Assembly (NCBI GenBank): GCA_030374765.1
Contig: JARGXX010000099.1
Location: 434,001 to 498,000, forward strand
Direction of reading: 5' to 3'
DNA from: Agarophyton chilense
Lineage: Eukaryota; Rhodophyta; Florideophyceae; Gracilariales; Gracilariaceae
Length of the DNA: 64,000 bases
Shown: positions 23,121-34,676 of the stretch, piece by piece
Position numbering within the stretch: the first letter of the stretch is position 1
Layout: each line of letters begins with the position of its first letter
Position numbers and translations under genes: made by a program
The notes under the pieces: model-generated
Told to the model about the DNA's origin: nothing
What the model saw: the letters and a program-made list of their open reading frames with translations, nothing else
Databases searched by the model: none

Positions 23121-23787
23121 TGTAGTATTCTACTATGTCAAGGAATCCGATGGGTTGGTTTTTCGCGAAGTCGCGGTTGGAACTTATAAGTGGATGATGT
23201 CATCAAACTTGTGATATGAAACGGCACACCGCGTAGGATACCGGGAGGCAGGGTACATTAGTGGAACACGTGGTATCACGAGTGGACTGGCTTGCAACGG
23301 CGCATGTAGTGACGATCCACGTGGCTGGTTTTACTACCCTTTGTAGCTAGACGTCCATTAGGGACCGTACCCATACAGTGGTTTGGCTAAGTGGCTGACC
23401 ACTGGGTATTATTTATTTATTTATTTGGGCACTCACCCTGGCACACAGTATATAGTGTACCAGAGGTGAGCGCCGACTCCAAGTAAAGGAGACAAAATGG
23501 GCATCATGACTATTCTGTTCCTCGCTTAGGATTCCTTAACCGGAGATCCGGACGAGCTATAATAGATAGTCAGCCCCCAACCACTTCACGAGCCGTCTCG
23601 TACCTACGTCCCATCAACGTTTTACAGTTACACTGTTCACCCTCGCTGGCGAGTAATGTCCTTACACCCCACTTCTAGCTCGCTGGTGTTGTAGCTCTAC
23701 CACCCCTTTTACTTCGCCGCAAGCGACCCATCGGCAGTCCGAACGCTGTCGCAGGTGTCTGCTCTCTCCGTTAGAGCGGATACTACA
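23121..23787 (+). repeat. 5' LTR of element B
   Basis: 667 bp with inverted ends TGTAGTAT / ATACTACA. It contains an AT-rich box with repeated TTTA near 23408-23426 and is followed after two bases by the primer-binding site. Compared with the 3' copy (33112-33689 plus 42481-42569) about 38 differences were counted by eye. Confidence 0.9.
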
Positions 23788-24002
23788 AGTGGTCTCCCGA
23801 CTTAGAACCACAGTGGTCAACTGCACTGAACAATTCGTTCCTGGAACGTGGAATCGATATCGATACTTGGAAGAAGTGGAATCACTACAGTCATTGTTTA
23901 TCGAACCACCTCCGGCAATTGCGGAATTCATCGTGGTTGAACACGTGGTCGAGAAGTCGAAGACACCATTTGGTTCGCACCTGGACTCAGGTTTGGTCTA
24001 GG

Positions 24003-26156
24003 ATGCCGAAAACCCGAAGCCAGTCGAGTACTGGTCGCACCGGTCTTGCGGGACCACCCCCGAAACCGAGGCTCGCCTCATCTGTTAAAGCCGGAGAGCG
24101 GCTGTATCGTCAAGCGATGTCGCGCTCACGCTCGGTGAACGATGAACGAGATCTCTCGGATGTACCGGCCCCTGCGGTAGCGGCAGTCACGCCCACCACA
24201 GAAGCCGTAGTTGACCCTGAGGTCGTCGGACCTCAAGAAGAGGATGTTTTGCGCAGGGAAGTGCGTCGTCTCAAGTCTGAGTCAAGCGCTTCGCGTGTGC
24301 GCATGGTTGCGTTGGAATCGCAGATCTCTGCTCTTATCGCTGATGTCGAACAATTTCGCAGTGCGCATCAAGCACTCGTTCCTCAAGACGATGGGAAGCA
24401 GGTCTCTTCATCAGTGAAAAAACTACGTGAGGATTTGCACCATCTACTGGAGAGATACGGGAATACGCCCGATGCGCTACCCGGCTTAACCGTGGATGTA
24501 GAGGAAGTCCTCACTCGAGTTATCCCTCGTTTAGAACGCCTGGAGGCGGCAGTTCATGCGCAGAATGCTGCTAAACCAGTCGTGCTGGAAGAGGAAGGAG
24601 CTCTTTTGAAGGAAGCTCGTTCGAAGAAGTCGAAGTCACGACGTAAGAAGCGGAAGTCCGCACGTGATTTGAGTGATGAATCGTCAAGTACGGAGGGTTT
24701 CAGTTCCATTACTGATGATTCTAATGATTCAGATACGTCAGATGACGACTACAGTGATGATGGTCATCGAAGGTCTCGATCTCGGAAGAAGAACACGTCT
24801 TCGTGGTTAATGAGAAAAGAAGGCTCATCTTACAGAGGATTGAAGGTGCTCCCATGCACGAATCTGCTTTATCGGAAGGTCCTGAATTACAGATACTACC
24901 GTCTGAAGGTGAAGAGCAAGAAGCGCTCAGGATGCGAAACCGCGAAGGTGAAGGATCACATCAAACGATTGAAGAACGGCCTTAATGATTTAACATTTGA
25001 TGGGAAGACCCCCATTCTCGTTATCGAGTTTCTCACTCGATTCGTTGCCGAAGCAGACACTCTAGAGATGAGTGAACCACAGGCATTTGTGTCTTTACCA
25101 CACTTCCTGAAGGATTTTGCTTTAGAGCAATATCGTTCCGTTTGCGGATCATTGACAGCCGATGAAGGCGGCGTTACCTCATGGCCAGAGGCGGAGCAGT
25201 ATTTGCTGCGCAGTTACGCGACTTCAAACGCGATACGTCAGGCGATCCTGGACCTAAGGGATGTGACCCAAAAGCCTGAGGAGGGCGAAGCTGAGTACAG
25301 CTCAAGGCTTAACAAAGCTTCCGTCCGCTGTGGAAACGTCCAATCGACGGAGGACAAGATTACCTTGTACATCGACGGGCTGGACCCGAACATCAAGTCG
25401 TCGGTAGCTCGATATCAAGAGAAGCATGGAAGAGTCTCCTTTTTGGAGTTAGTTCAGTTTGCGAAAGCTGAAGGAGACGCGGCCAGAGCGCGTGGTAGCC
25501 CCCGTCGTTCAGTGGCTTTTGGAACCTCAATGGGTAAGGAGAAGATCTCCGCCAGAGTTAATCAGCGCAGCAAACTGCTACATCTGGAATCTCCAGTTGA
25601 CTCGCAAGATTCGTCGGTGGCACCCAGAGGGAGTGACTCGCATGAGGAGGCGGTCCATTTTATGGAATATACGGACTCTTCTGTACCTACAGTGGATCTC
25701 CCACACTCGGAGTCTCAGGAAGAAGAAGCCCTAATGGATATGGAGGGCCGTCGCCCTATGTACCGTCCCTACACGGTGCCACCACAAGGAGGTTTTAAGA
25801 ACGGGAAACCCGGATGGGTGGATACTCGCACGGCATACCGTTCACAACCTATGTTGACCAACCGTCGTGACGGTTTGATACGTTATTCATGTTATGGAAA
25901 ACACCATTTGAGTGCAGAGTGCACGCTCCCTGCAAAGGATCTGAGTCGTATCATGACGAATTATGAAGCACTCTTAGAAGAGGAAAGGAGCCGCGTACCG
26001 GCGGGCATGAATTGGAAAGCCAAAAATTGGTTTTCTCAGACACCAATGCGCCGGACGGACAAGCCGGTTGCTCAGAATGCTGAAGTGTTACAACCCGGAA
26101 CCCCGGTAGGAAGAGGCGCCTTTGAGGCGAAAAAGCCGGCGCAACCGGAAAACTAA
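24003..26156 (+). CDS. Element B gag region
   Basis: This is the structural polyprotein of the fossil element, about 717 residues from the ATG at 24003. It starts with a basic segment and coiled coils, then a Lys/Arg-Ser-Asp-rich linker, a capsid-like domain (LTFDGKTPILVIEFLTRFVAEAD, with SLPHFLKDFALEQY and EGGVTSWPEAEQYLL), and a Cys/His cluster near the C-terminus. The capsid part is closely similar to that of element C (EGGVTSWPEAVQYLL) and more distantly to fragment A. The frame looks whole. Confidence 0.8.
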   Translation: MPKTRSQSSTGRTGLAGPPPKPRLASSVKAGERLYRQAMSRSRSVNDERDLSDVPAPAVAAVTPTTEAVVDPEVVGPQEEDVLRREVRRLKSESSASRVRMVALESQISALIADVEQFRSAHQALVPQDDGKQVSSSVKKLREDLHHLLERYGNTPDALPGLTVDVEEVLTRVIPRLERLEAAVHAQNAAKPVVLEEEGALLKEARSKKSKSRRKKRKSARDLSDESSSTEGFSSITDDSNDSDTSDDDYSDDGHRRSRSRKKNTSSWLMRKEGSSYRGLKVLPCTNLLYRKVLNYRYYRLKVKSKKRSGCETAKVKDHIKRLKNGLNDLTFDGKTPILVIEFLTRFVAEADTLEMSEPQAFVSLPHFLKDFALEQYRSVCGSLTADEGGVTSWPEAEQYLLRSYATSNAIRQAILDLRDVTQKPEEGEAEYSSRLNKASVRCGNVQSTEDKITLYIDGLDPNIKSSVARYQEKHGRVSFLELVQFAKAEGDAARARGSPRRSVAFGTSMGKEKISARVNQRSKLLHLESPVDSQDSSVAPRGSDSHEEAVHFMEYTDSSVPTVDLPHSESQEEEALMDMEGRRPMYRPYTVPPQGGFKNGKPGWVDTRTAYRSQPMLTNRRDGLIRYSCYGKHHLSAECTLPAKDLSRIMTNYEALLEEERSRVPAGMNWKAKNWFSQTPMRRTDKPVAQNAEVLQPGTPVGRGAFEAKKPAQPEN

Positions 26157-26389
26157 GTGAGGGAGCCCCTAGGGGACCGGCACTAGTCGATCCCGTAGTG
26201 CTGACCAGGGAGAGCTCGCATCCCTGCTCCCGCGTTTGGAAGCCCAAGATTCTCTTGAGGCCTCAGAAATTTCCGCCGTACGGAATCAATCCGCCGGACG
26301 GAAAGCGAGTACAGTTTGACTGTGAGTTACATCATCCTTGGAGACGTTATACTTGCCCGTCAAAACGGGAAAGTTACCTCATGGTAGTG

Positions 26390-29300
26390 TCTAAAAGAAA
26401 CTATAAGGTCTATGCCGACATCGGCTCTGACAGGAACCTGTTATCTCGTCGATTGACTATCCTGGACACAGGTGCTGGTCCGAACTTTTTACGGGAATCG
26501 GAGCTCGCTCCTGCTGACTTAGAACGTATTCGATACGGTCCTTTACGGGACATCCGGGATGCCAACAAAAATGCTTTGAAGACACTGGGAACAGTTCGAC
26601 TCGTGGTGCGTTTGGGACGCTTTGTAGTCCTAGTCGACTTCATCGTCTGCAAGACGTTAGCTGCACCAGTGGTACTGGGATGTGATTATTGCGACAAGTT
26701 TGTCGAAGCCATTCGCCGGCGAAGAAAACTAGTGGAACTAGATGATGGATCAATGGTACCAATTGTTCGCAAGCCAATGCGTCGTTGCCCCGAAGCACCT
26801 CCACTTCCACTATCTATGGAATACGGGAAATCCCGAGGACTTGTCTCGCCGAGGATTCGAGTAGCGAAGAGTGCCATGCCGAAGGCGCAAACCCAAACTT
26901 GGGTTCAAGTAAGGACAGAACGACACGGACTCGTGGTAATTCAACCGAATACTCGGATGTACGAATCCCGTGGATTGCTAGTCGCTAACGGCATTGTTCA
27001 GGTTGATCTTGGTAGCCCCTTTTGGATACCAGTGAGCAACTTCACCGATAACGATTATCAGATACCGAAGAATCAGGTTGTTGCAACAGCTTTGCCTCAT
27101 CACAAAGTGGTGGTCCCTACTCATATTTCTACTGCAGAAGTATTGGGATTAACCCATGTCGGTGACACAAAAGAAGAACTGCAAACTCCGTCTGGGGATC
27201 AATTGCAAACGGCAAAGGATCCAGAGAGCCTGGTCGATGAGCTAGACTTAGCACATGTGTCGGAACAATACAGAACGAAGATCAGGTCTATGCTGAAGAA
27301 GTATACATCCATGTGGAGTGGAAAACTAGGAGAGATCTCCGCGACGGAACACCACATTGATTTGGTCCCAGGGTCACGACCCATCTACCAACCACCTTAC
27401 AGAGCGGGACCGCGAACTCGCCAAATCGAGGAGGAGAATGTCAGCAAAATGCTGGAAGAAGGAGTAATCGAAGCAGCTCAATCTGCTTGGGCTTCACCAG
27501 TGGTGCTGGTTCCGAAACCTGATGGTTCTTTATGATTCTGCATCGATTATCGAAAACTGAACGCAGTTACAGTTCGGGATACATACCCGTTGCCTCGAAT
27601 GGACGAATGGATTGACAGCTTAGGAGAAGCGAACGTGTTCACCACGTTGGACGCCAACTCTGGCTATGGGCAGGTGCCTGTAGCGGAAGAAGACCAATAC
27701 AAAACCGCATTTGCGTGTCACGCCGGTCTCTACCGTTTCAAAAGGATGCCCTTTGGCTTAACGAATGCACCGGCTACTTTCCAGCGTACTCTGAACATCT
27801 TTCTCTCAAGATACAAGTGGAAGACTTGTTTAGTCTATTTGGACGATGTGATCATCTTTTCCCAGGATGTGGAAAGCCATTTACGGCATGTTGAGGAGAT
27901 CTTCAAAGCACTACAGAGCACAGGTATCACCTTGAAGTTCAAGAAATGCGAATGGTTCTTTGGGACCGTCCCGTACTTAGGACACGTGATCAAACCGGGA
28001 CAGCTTGCCATTCAAGAGGCACAGACAGTGGCTCTCCGCGAAGTACAACCTCCGTCGACACAGAAGCAATTGCGTTCTTTCCTCGGCTTGTACAATGTCT
28101 ACCGACGATTCGTGCCGCGATACTCGCATATAGCGGCCCCGCTCAACGCAAAGCTGCGTAACGGACAACCAGTACAGCTGGAACAATTCAGACAAGCTGA
28201 AGTAGAAGCGTTCGACACGCTGAAGACAAAGATTATTTCAGCCCCAGTCTTGGCGCTGCCCATCCCCAACCTGCCATACTCAGTGGATACCGACTCTAGC
28301 GAGTACCAAGTAAGGTGTGCTTTTTTCAAACACACCCTGATGGTGACCGCAAACCCATTGGTTATTGGTCAAGATCGCTGAACGCAGCTGAGAAGAAGTA
28401 TTCAGTTTCAGAAAAGGAATGCCTTGCAGTCGTTTCGGCTCTAACCACATTGCGACCGTATCTCCAAAAAGAACGTTTTACCGTCAACACGGATCATTCG
28501 CCTCTACGATGGTTACTGTCCATTACAGACCCGTCTGGTCGTCTCACACGATGGCGCTTACGCCTTTCTGAATTCGATTTCGAAGTGAAGTATAAGAAGG
28601 GATTGGTTAATTTCGAAGCTGACGCGCTATCGCGACTCAAAACAATGGGCGAAACCCAAGGCGAACTCGATGAAGAGATACCTTGCTTCTACATGGAGAC
28701 CCATTCACCATCTTTTGAAGAAGAGGAACAAGAGACCCTTGATGATTATTAGGATGCAGACCCGTTCCTTGCATTAGCAGACACTGACCCTTCAGTTCAA
28801 CTGGAGCGAATCTCGTGCACTGAGCTCCTCAATGAGCAACACGCCGATACGTTTTGTGCGTCGATACGCTCTCGTCTTAACGGGGGGGAGGAGCTCCCCT
28901 TTTCACTCGATTCACGAGGAATACAGTTAGGACATGTCGAAAAGCATGATCAAATCGTGATTCTACACGCCTTGAAGAGTCGAGTACTCCATCTGGCACA
29001 CTACTGCAGATTGTCTGGTCATCCAGGAGGAACGAAGTTGTTCGTGACTCTAAGAAGGGATTTTTACTGGCCTACTTTGGCAATGGACTGCCATGCTACA
29101 GTGAGGTTGTGTACAACATGTGCGAAGAATCGCGTGAAGCTTTACAGGAAGCGGAGACCAATGAAATTATTCCAGGCGAAAGTGCCTTTACAATACGTCA
29201 GTATCGACATCCTAGGGGAATTGATTCGCTCAAGGCGAGGTTATCGCTACCTATTGGTAATCACCGATCGCTTCTCGAAGCTAGTGCGGACTGTGCCGCT

Positions 29301-30960
29301 GAAGCGGATAACCGCAGCCGTAATCGCACAGGCGTTTATCAAAGACTGGGTATTTATATACGGACCACCAGAAGTTCTGTTATCAGATAATGGGAAGCAA
29401 TTCGTTGCGAAGTTCTTTCAGAATGTTTGCCGCATTATGGGCATTCGAAACGTGTTTACCAGGACCTATCATCCGCAATGCAACGGTCAGGTGGAGCGTT
29501 TCAACCGCACGCTGATAGCAGCATTACGACACTACATCGCGGACCACCCGAAAGAATGGGACATGTTTACAGATACTCTGTGCTACGAGTACAATACGCA
29601 AGTGCATACCTCTACAAAGACGGCACCGTTCGACCTCGTGCTCTCACGCAACCCTCCGGCTTTACCGGTTGCGCTCGACGACGAGACAGAATTGGACGCG
29701 CCGACCCCGGCTAAGTACCATCTGAAATGGATGAATGACCTGAAGGCCAGAGCGGAAGAAGCCGCTAAGGAGTTATCAAAGACGCAAGATCGCTATAAGC
29801 GAAACTATGACGCCAGAAGGCGAAGAAGAAATCCGGAAATCCGAGTAGGAGGTCACGTCTTCGTGCGAGTCGAAAGACCTGACAAACAGGAAGAATCTCG
29901 TCAGAAGTTGTTGCCGATAGCGGCTGGACCCTTCAAAGTGGTGGACCTTAATGAAGACACAGTGGTAATCAAGACAGGTGTGGACGTTGAACGTGTATCG
30001 CGCGATCGCGTTGAAGTCGCGCCTGACCCGCAAGTGGAAGTCCAGGTATCTGGTAGAACTAAGGAGTCAAGTGCGACGGAACGTCAAGGCAAAAGCCCAA
30101 GTGACTCTGGGGAGAGTGAACCGCCACCAATGGCTCGAGCAGAGGAGAAAGCTCCTGATCTCCCACCGCCGGCGGTGGCGTACGCCAATCACGGACAGCT
30201 TCCGAAGTATCGGGATATGCCCCGTGGCACGCGCACACCCGTAAGTACAGAAATGGAACCTGAAAGCAGGAAAGATGTTTTGGACTTTGGCCCCAAGGAC
30301 TTGGAAACGAGTGCACGCGAAAACGCGCCGTTGCGGCTTCAGGCTGAACCGTCAGGTAAAGCGCCACTCGCTGTTCGGCCGATATCGGCTCCCATCCCTC
30401 GTGGGAAGGAAGAAGAAGAGGTATCGCCTCATGTCGTGGTGCAAGCACCATCGTCCACCAAACAGCGGTCAGAATCGGATAAACCGAAAGAAGTTCATCC
30501 ACGAATAGAATTGAGAAGTAGCAAGAAGTACGCTTTACGTAACCTGGAAAACAGGATAGCTCTTTATCTGAGAAAGGTTCTCAAGGAATGGGTACACTGC
30601 CTCTGCGGGCAGAACGACAGTGAGTCGACGAGCGAACGCTTAGCGACGCTGAGACTTGCTAACACAGAGACGCTTGGGTCAGCCCTAAGGCATTTCAAAC
30701 CTGTTAACAGGAGTCTCGCGCCAACAGCGAAAGCATTGGGAAACGCCCAGGAATATGTTATGAATCGCATATGTGAACATGGCGAGCATGAAGATACCAG
30801 AGAATTACTGTATCGAGTCCGTTGGTACGGTTTTCCTCCTGAAGCAGATACGTGGGAACCTATAGCTCATATCCCCCGTTCGCAACTCGTGCGATATCAT
30901 CGACGCATGAAGGAGATCGACTCCTCGATAGTCGGGCTCATGGGCACATCCCATTTATAA
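26390..30960 (+). mobile_element. Element B pol region (PR-RT-RH-IN-chromodomain)
   Basis: Domains in order: an aspartic protease with LDTGAGPNF; reverse transcriptase with FGLTNAPATFQ and YLDDVIIFS; RNase H with the NTDHSPLRWLL block; integrase with an H2C2 zinc finger (HYCRLSGHPG...LCTTCAKNR) and the DDE core (SIDILGEL, LLSDNGKQFV, NGQVERFNRTL), a GPF-type module (AAGPFKVV); and a C-terminal chromodomain (LYRVRWYGFPPEADTWEP). This order defines a Ty3/gypsy chromovirus. The region is broken, with about three breaks in all. Confidence 0.85.
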
Positions 30961-31070
30961 GTATGGGCTACCAAGGTAGTAAAAACTCGAAAGGCGAGAA
31001 GAATACAAGAAGTCATGTGGAAGAAAAGTGAAAACACGCAAGCACATGACATTTACTGATTATCACCTAG

Positions 31071-31160
31071 GAAGAACTCGAGAAGCGAGAGAAGAAGGAT
31101 TGAAGAACTCGAGAAGCGAGAAGAGATGATTGAAGAACTCGAGAAGCGAGAAGAGATGAA
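31071..31160 (+). repeat. 30-bp tandem repeat in element B, three copies
   Basis: Three consecutive copies of a roughly 30-bp unit beginning GAAGAACTCGAGAAGCGAG lie between the end of pol and the end of the antisense open frame. The first copy is 31 bp and slightly diverged. The position, between two convergent transcription units, suggests a non-coding spacer. Confidence 0.85.
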
Positions 31161-31262
31161 GACTAGAAGATAAGAAGGGAACGTGAAGACACGAAGTCAC
31201 CGGAGTTTATTGGTATCAAGATATCACCGCAAGGGTGTTGATAGGAGTCTTTTCTAGGATTA

Positions 31263-33087
31263 TCAAAGAGACGTGCGAGCACGCAGGTTCGCAAGAAGCT
31301 GTGCGCGATCACCCTCAACTTGGTCCACGGGAAAGCCCGCATCTAAGAGAAACTGCCTCAGCGGATCCAAGCCTGGATCTTCGAACGGCACTGCACTAGG
31401 TTGTTGGGTAAACCCATGAGAGTACTCTTGAGCAACTGCCGCCGCTGCGGATTGATCGACGGAAGTCGCTACGCCTGCCAGCTCTGGCTCGTCCTCGTAA
31501 CCGAGTTCAGCCTCAGCTCCCGGCGCTTCCTCATACGGTTCCTCTCCGTTCTCGGATGGAGTAGCATCGTACACGTATCCAGTAAGCTGGTTTGGTGGCA
31601 TGTCACGCGGGTTTTCCCGAAGAAAGCGAGCCTGCTCGGAGGTGATCAACTGGCGCGTCCAGGGGTCGTACCAAACGAAATCTCCAGCACTTGCTGTTCG
31701 TCCAGGAGAATGGTCGTGGTCTCTTGCACGGGTTCCGCGAGCGGATTGATCAGCTGGCTCTCCAGACCAGTCGACACTGTCGATTACATCCACAAGATGG
31801 AGGAAGTCGGCATGGTTCGCACGGGATCCCAGGACAAGGGAAAGATCGAGTTCTCTCGCATACTTTCGCGCTGTGGGCGACATGTACCAAACTCTAAAGG
31901 TATCATAAGCATCCCACAGGAGGAAGACGGCCATCTTGGCGATAAACTCGGTATAAACCACCGTCCAATATCCCGAGTACGGGTCGTTAACCAACGCGGA
32001 CCCGATGTAGGAGATTGCCGGTGGGAGCGTCACAGGGCAACCACGAGGACTCTCGATCGCCGCCCAATGCTCCGCAGTACCGATGTAGCGCCCGAAGCGC
32101 GCGTTCCTCTGGATGCGGTCAATCTCGATCATTTGATACGGCACCAAATAGCCCAAACGTGATCGAGTACGACGTTCCCAACAGGGATAATACCAATAGG
32201 GAATGTCACGCTTTCGAAAGAAGCGGAACTCCGCACGGAGAAGAGGTTGCTGAAAGCAGAGAGCTGCATCACGCACACCGCGCACACCGCGCCAACCGCT
32301 AACATCGACTTCAACGAATGTCTCGATATACGAGTAACCTTCACCGTCAGTACGGGCTTTCCAGGTATCTAGTTCCCAGTTCTGCGGGAGGAGAACCGTA
32401 CTGATGAATCGGGGAAGACGCTTGTAAATCAGCTTGGTGAACCGCGTACGGGCTTCGGACAAGGTTTGCGTTGAATATCGCGCAATCGCGTTGTCTGGCA
32501 AAGCAATATAGCTCTCCCAGTCGTCGCTATAAATCGCGTGTTCCAGAATACCGTCAGCGAAGTACCCACCGTGTACATACTGTTGTATCAACGCGTCATC
32601 GCGGATAGCAACTGGATCAAACCAGGGCGCTTGCGCGAAAAGTTCAACGTTGTCGAGAGGATCTAGTCCATAGAAATCCGCAGGGTGCGGGTAGCTCCGC
32701 TGAGCACGACGAAACGGAGCCCGAATCACACCTGCAGGGGCGACGTAAGCCGCGTTCGGCATCGGAGCCACGGTTGGCTGAGGTAACGGTACCGACCGGA
32801 ATCCGGTGTACGTGCTGCTCAACTCGGTATGGACCGAGTTGAGCAGTAGGCTGCGACGCAAAAACAGCAGTGTTTAACGGAGCCCCAGAAGGCACATCCT
32901 CAGAGGAGGGCTGAAACGGGTTGGACCCGGCGTTCGGATCCATCGCGAGAGATCGAGCTGAAGAGCGGTGAGAAACAGAATGCTGTTGACAACTGTAAGA
33001 GTTGGTCGTGCGGCGAGGAATTCGTGATGACGATGAGTACCCGGAACACCGGTCCGACTGCGTATAAAGGCTTCTTGCGTCCCCCAT
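31263..33087 (-). mobile_element. Antisense accessory open frame of element B
   Basis: A long open frame on the strand opposite to gag-pol runs from about 25 bp inside the 3' LTR border back towards pol; the largest open part codes for about 530 residues. No known family is recognised. The protein is rich in aromatic residues and Pro, with an acidic C-terminal third. It is homologous to the antisense frame of element C: shared blocks include APWFDPVAIRDDALIQQY, RLGYLVPYQMIEIDRI, RAEFRF and FVWYDPW. Antisense or extra frames are known from some plant Ty3/gypsy elements; whether this family is related was not tested. The region looks near-whole, with perhaps one break near its start. Confidence 0.7.
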
Positions 33088-33111
33088 GGTTCGCGCTTAA
33101 CGAGGGGGGTA

Positions 33112-33689
33112 TGTAGTATTCTACTATGTCGGGGAATCAGATAGGATGATTTTTCGCGAAGTCGCGGTTGGAACTGATAAGTGAGTGATGTCATCAAACT
33201 TGTGATATGAAACGGTACACCGCGTAGGATGCCAGGAGGAAGGGTACATTAGTGGAACACATGGTATCACGAGTGGACTGGCTTGCAACGGCGCATGTAG
33301 TGGCGATCCACGTGGCAGGTTTTACTACCCTTTGTAGCTAAACGTCCATTAGGGACCATACCCATACAGTGGTTTGGCTAAGTGGCTGACCACTGGGTAT
33401 TATTTATATATTTATTTGGGCACTAACCCTGGCACACAGTATATAGTGCACCAGAGGTGAGCGTCGACTCCAAGTAAAGGAGACAACACGGGCATCATGA
33501 CTATTCTGTTCCTCGCTTAGGATTCCTTAACCGGGGATTTGGACGAGCTATAATAGATAGTCAGCCCCCAACCACTTCACGAGCCGTCTCGTACCTACGT
33601 CCCATCAACTTTTTACAGTTGCACTGTTCACCCTCGCTGGCGAGTAGTGGCCTTAAACCCCACTTCCAGCTCGTTGGTGTTGTAGCTCT
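33112..33689 (+). repeat. 3' LTR of element B, left part (split by element C)
   Basis: Preceded by a polypurine tract. It stops at GTTGTAGCTCT, where element C begins, and resumes after C at 42476 with the duplicated GCTCT. The remaining 89 bp of the LTR are at 42481-42569. Confidence 0.9.
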
Positions 33690-34553
33690 TGAAGAGCAAC
33701 GTCCTCCAGGGAGGTTTTTGGGGACTTAAGTTTTTTCCGGAGCCTCCGGCGTGCAACCTCGTTATGAGTAGGAGTATTCCGTTTTCACGGCGATGGCCGG
33801 AACGCCGGTGATGCACCGGCGGGACCGGGTGCCATACACGTGGCCGCAGCGCCCGCGCGACACGTGGCCGCCAGATTGGCCCCTTTGTTAGACGGACATT
33901 TAGCTATTTAGGATAGACTTTATTTATTCTATTCTACGGTGACTACAGTACTTAGGCCGCCGGCCTCGCGGCCGCCGGTCCAGTAAAGTCTTCCCAACAA
34001 GGGTGATCTTGGTCTTCCAGATCTTGGCTCTGGGTCGAACCGCCTGCGCGGATATACAACTCCTTACGGAGGGATTTCCCGTGGTGCACGGCTTCCCAAC
34101 CCCCTTGGACGTTCAAGCAGCCTTCGTGTGTTGGGTATCTATTCCCACTTTCGTGGTTCCGCCCGTGTATACGGTTTGCTACACCCGGCAGTGCCGGCTA
34201 TTCCCGAGTCCCCTCTTGCGACTCGTGGTCAACCTCGCCCTCTTGCCTCCGTTCCCATTTTCCTTCCCTTTTCCTCCCCTTCATTGGGCAATTCCCGCTC
34301 TTGCGGCTCGCACTGACACCTGTCGTGCTCGCCACTCTCGTGGGTTTTGCCTCCTCAGAGGATACGCAAGCACCGCTTCGGCGGATATTCTCGGCTTCTT
34401 TCAGCCTCCCTGCGCCTGTCGCGACGGTTCGGCTCCGGCTTACACCCGGCATTGCGCGCCGATCCCTGGGAGGGCTCTACCGCGCCGGTTACCTCGTGAA
34501 AGGAAGATCCGGACGTCTTCGTAGGTTTTCCCCCTTGGGGGCATTGTCCTACA
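33690..34553 (+). repeat. 5' LTR of element C
   Basis: 864 bp, GC-rich, followed after three bases by PBS TGGTCTCCCGACTTAGAA. A perfect short palindrome GGCCGCCGGCCTCGCGGCCG-type segment lies near 33955-33978. The LTR has an AT-rich TTTATTTATTCTATT stretch near 33921-33937 that could serve as a core promoter. Confidence 0.9.
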
Positions 34554-34676
34554 AATTGGTCTCCCGACTTAGAAGTCAAGACCGCTTGTGTCCTCTCTGA
34601 GGTTGTTTTCCGTTTAACGGGTTTTCTCCGGTCTCACCGGTTTGCTTTCTATTCTTCTGTCGAGATGGTGTGGCCA

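Noticed and set aside
31401-32162. 253-codon plus-strand frame opposite the antisense frame of element B
   Set aside because: No similarity to the corresponding strand of element C, whereas the minus-strand frame is conserved.
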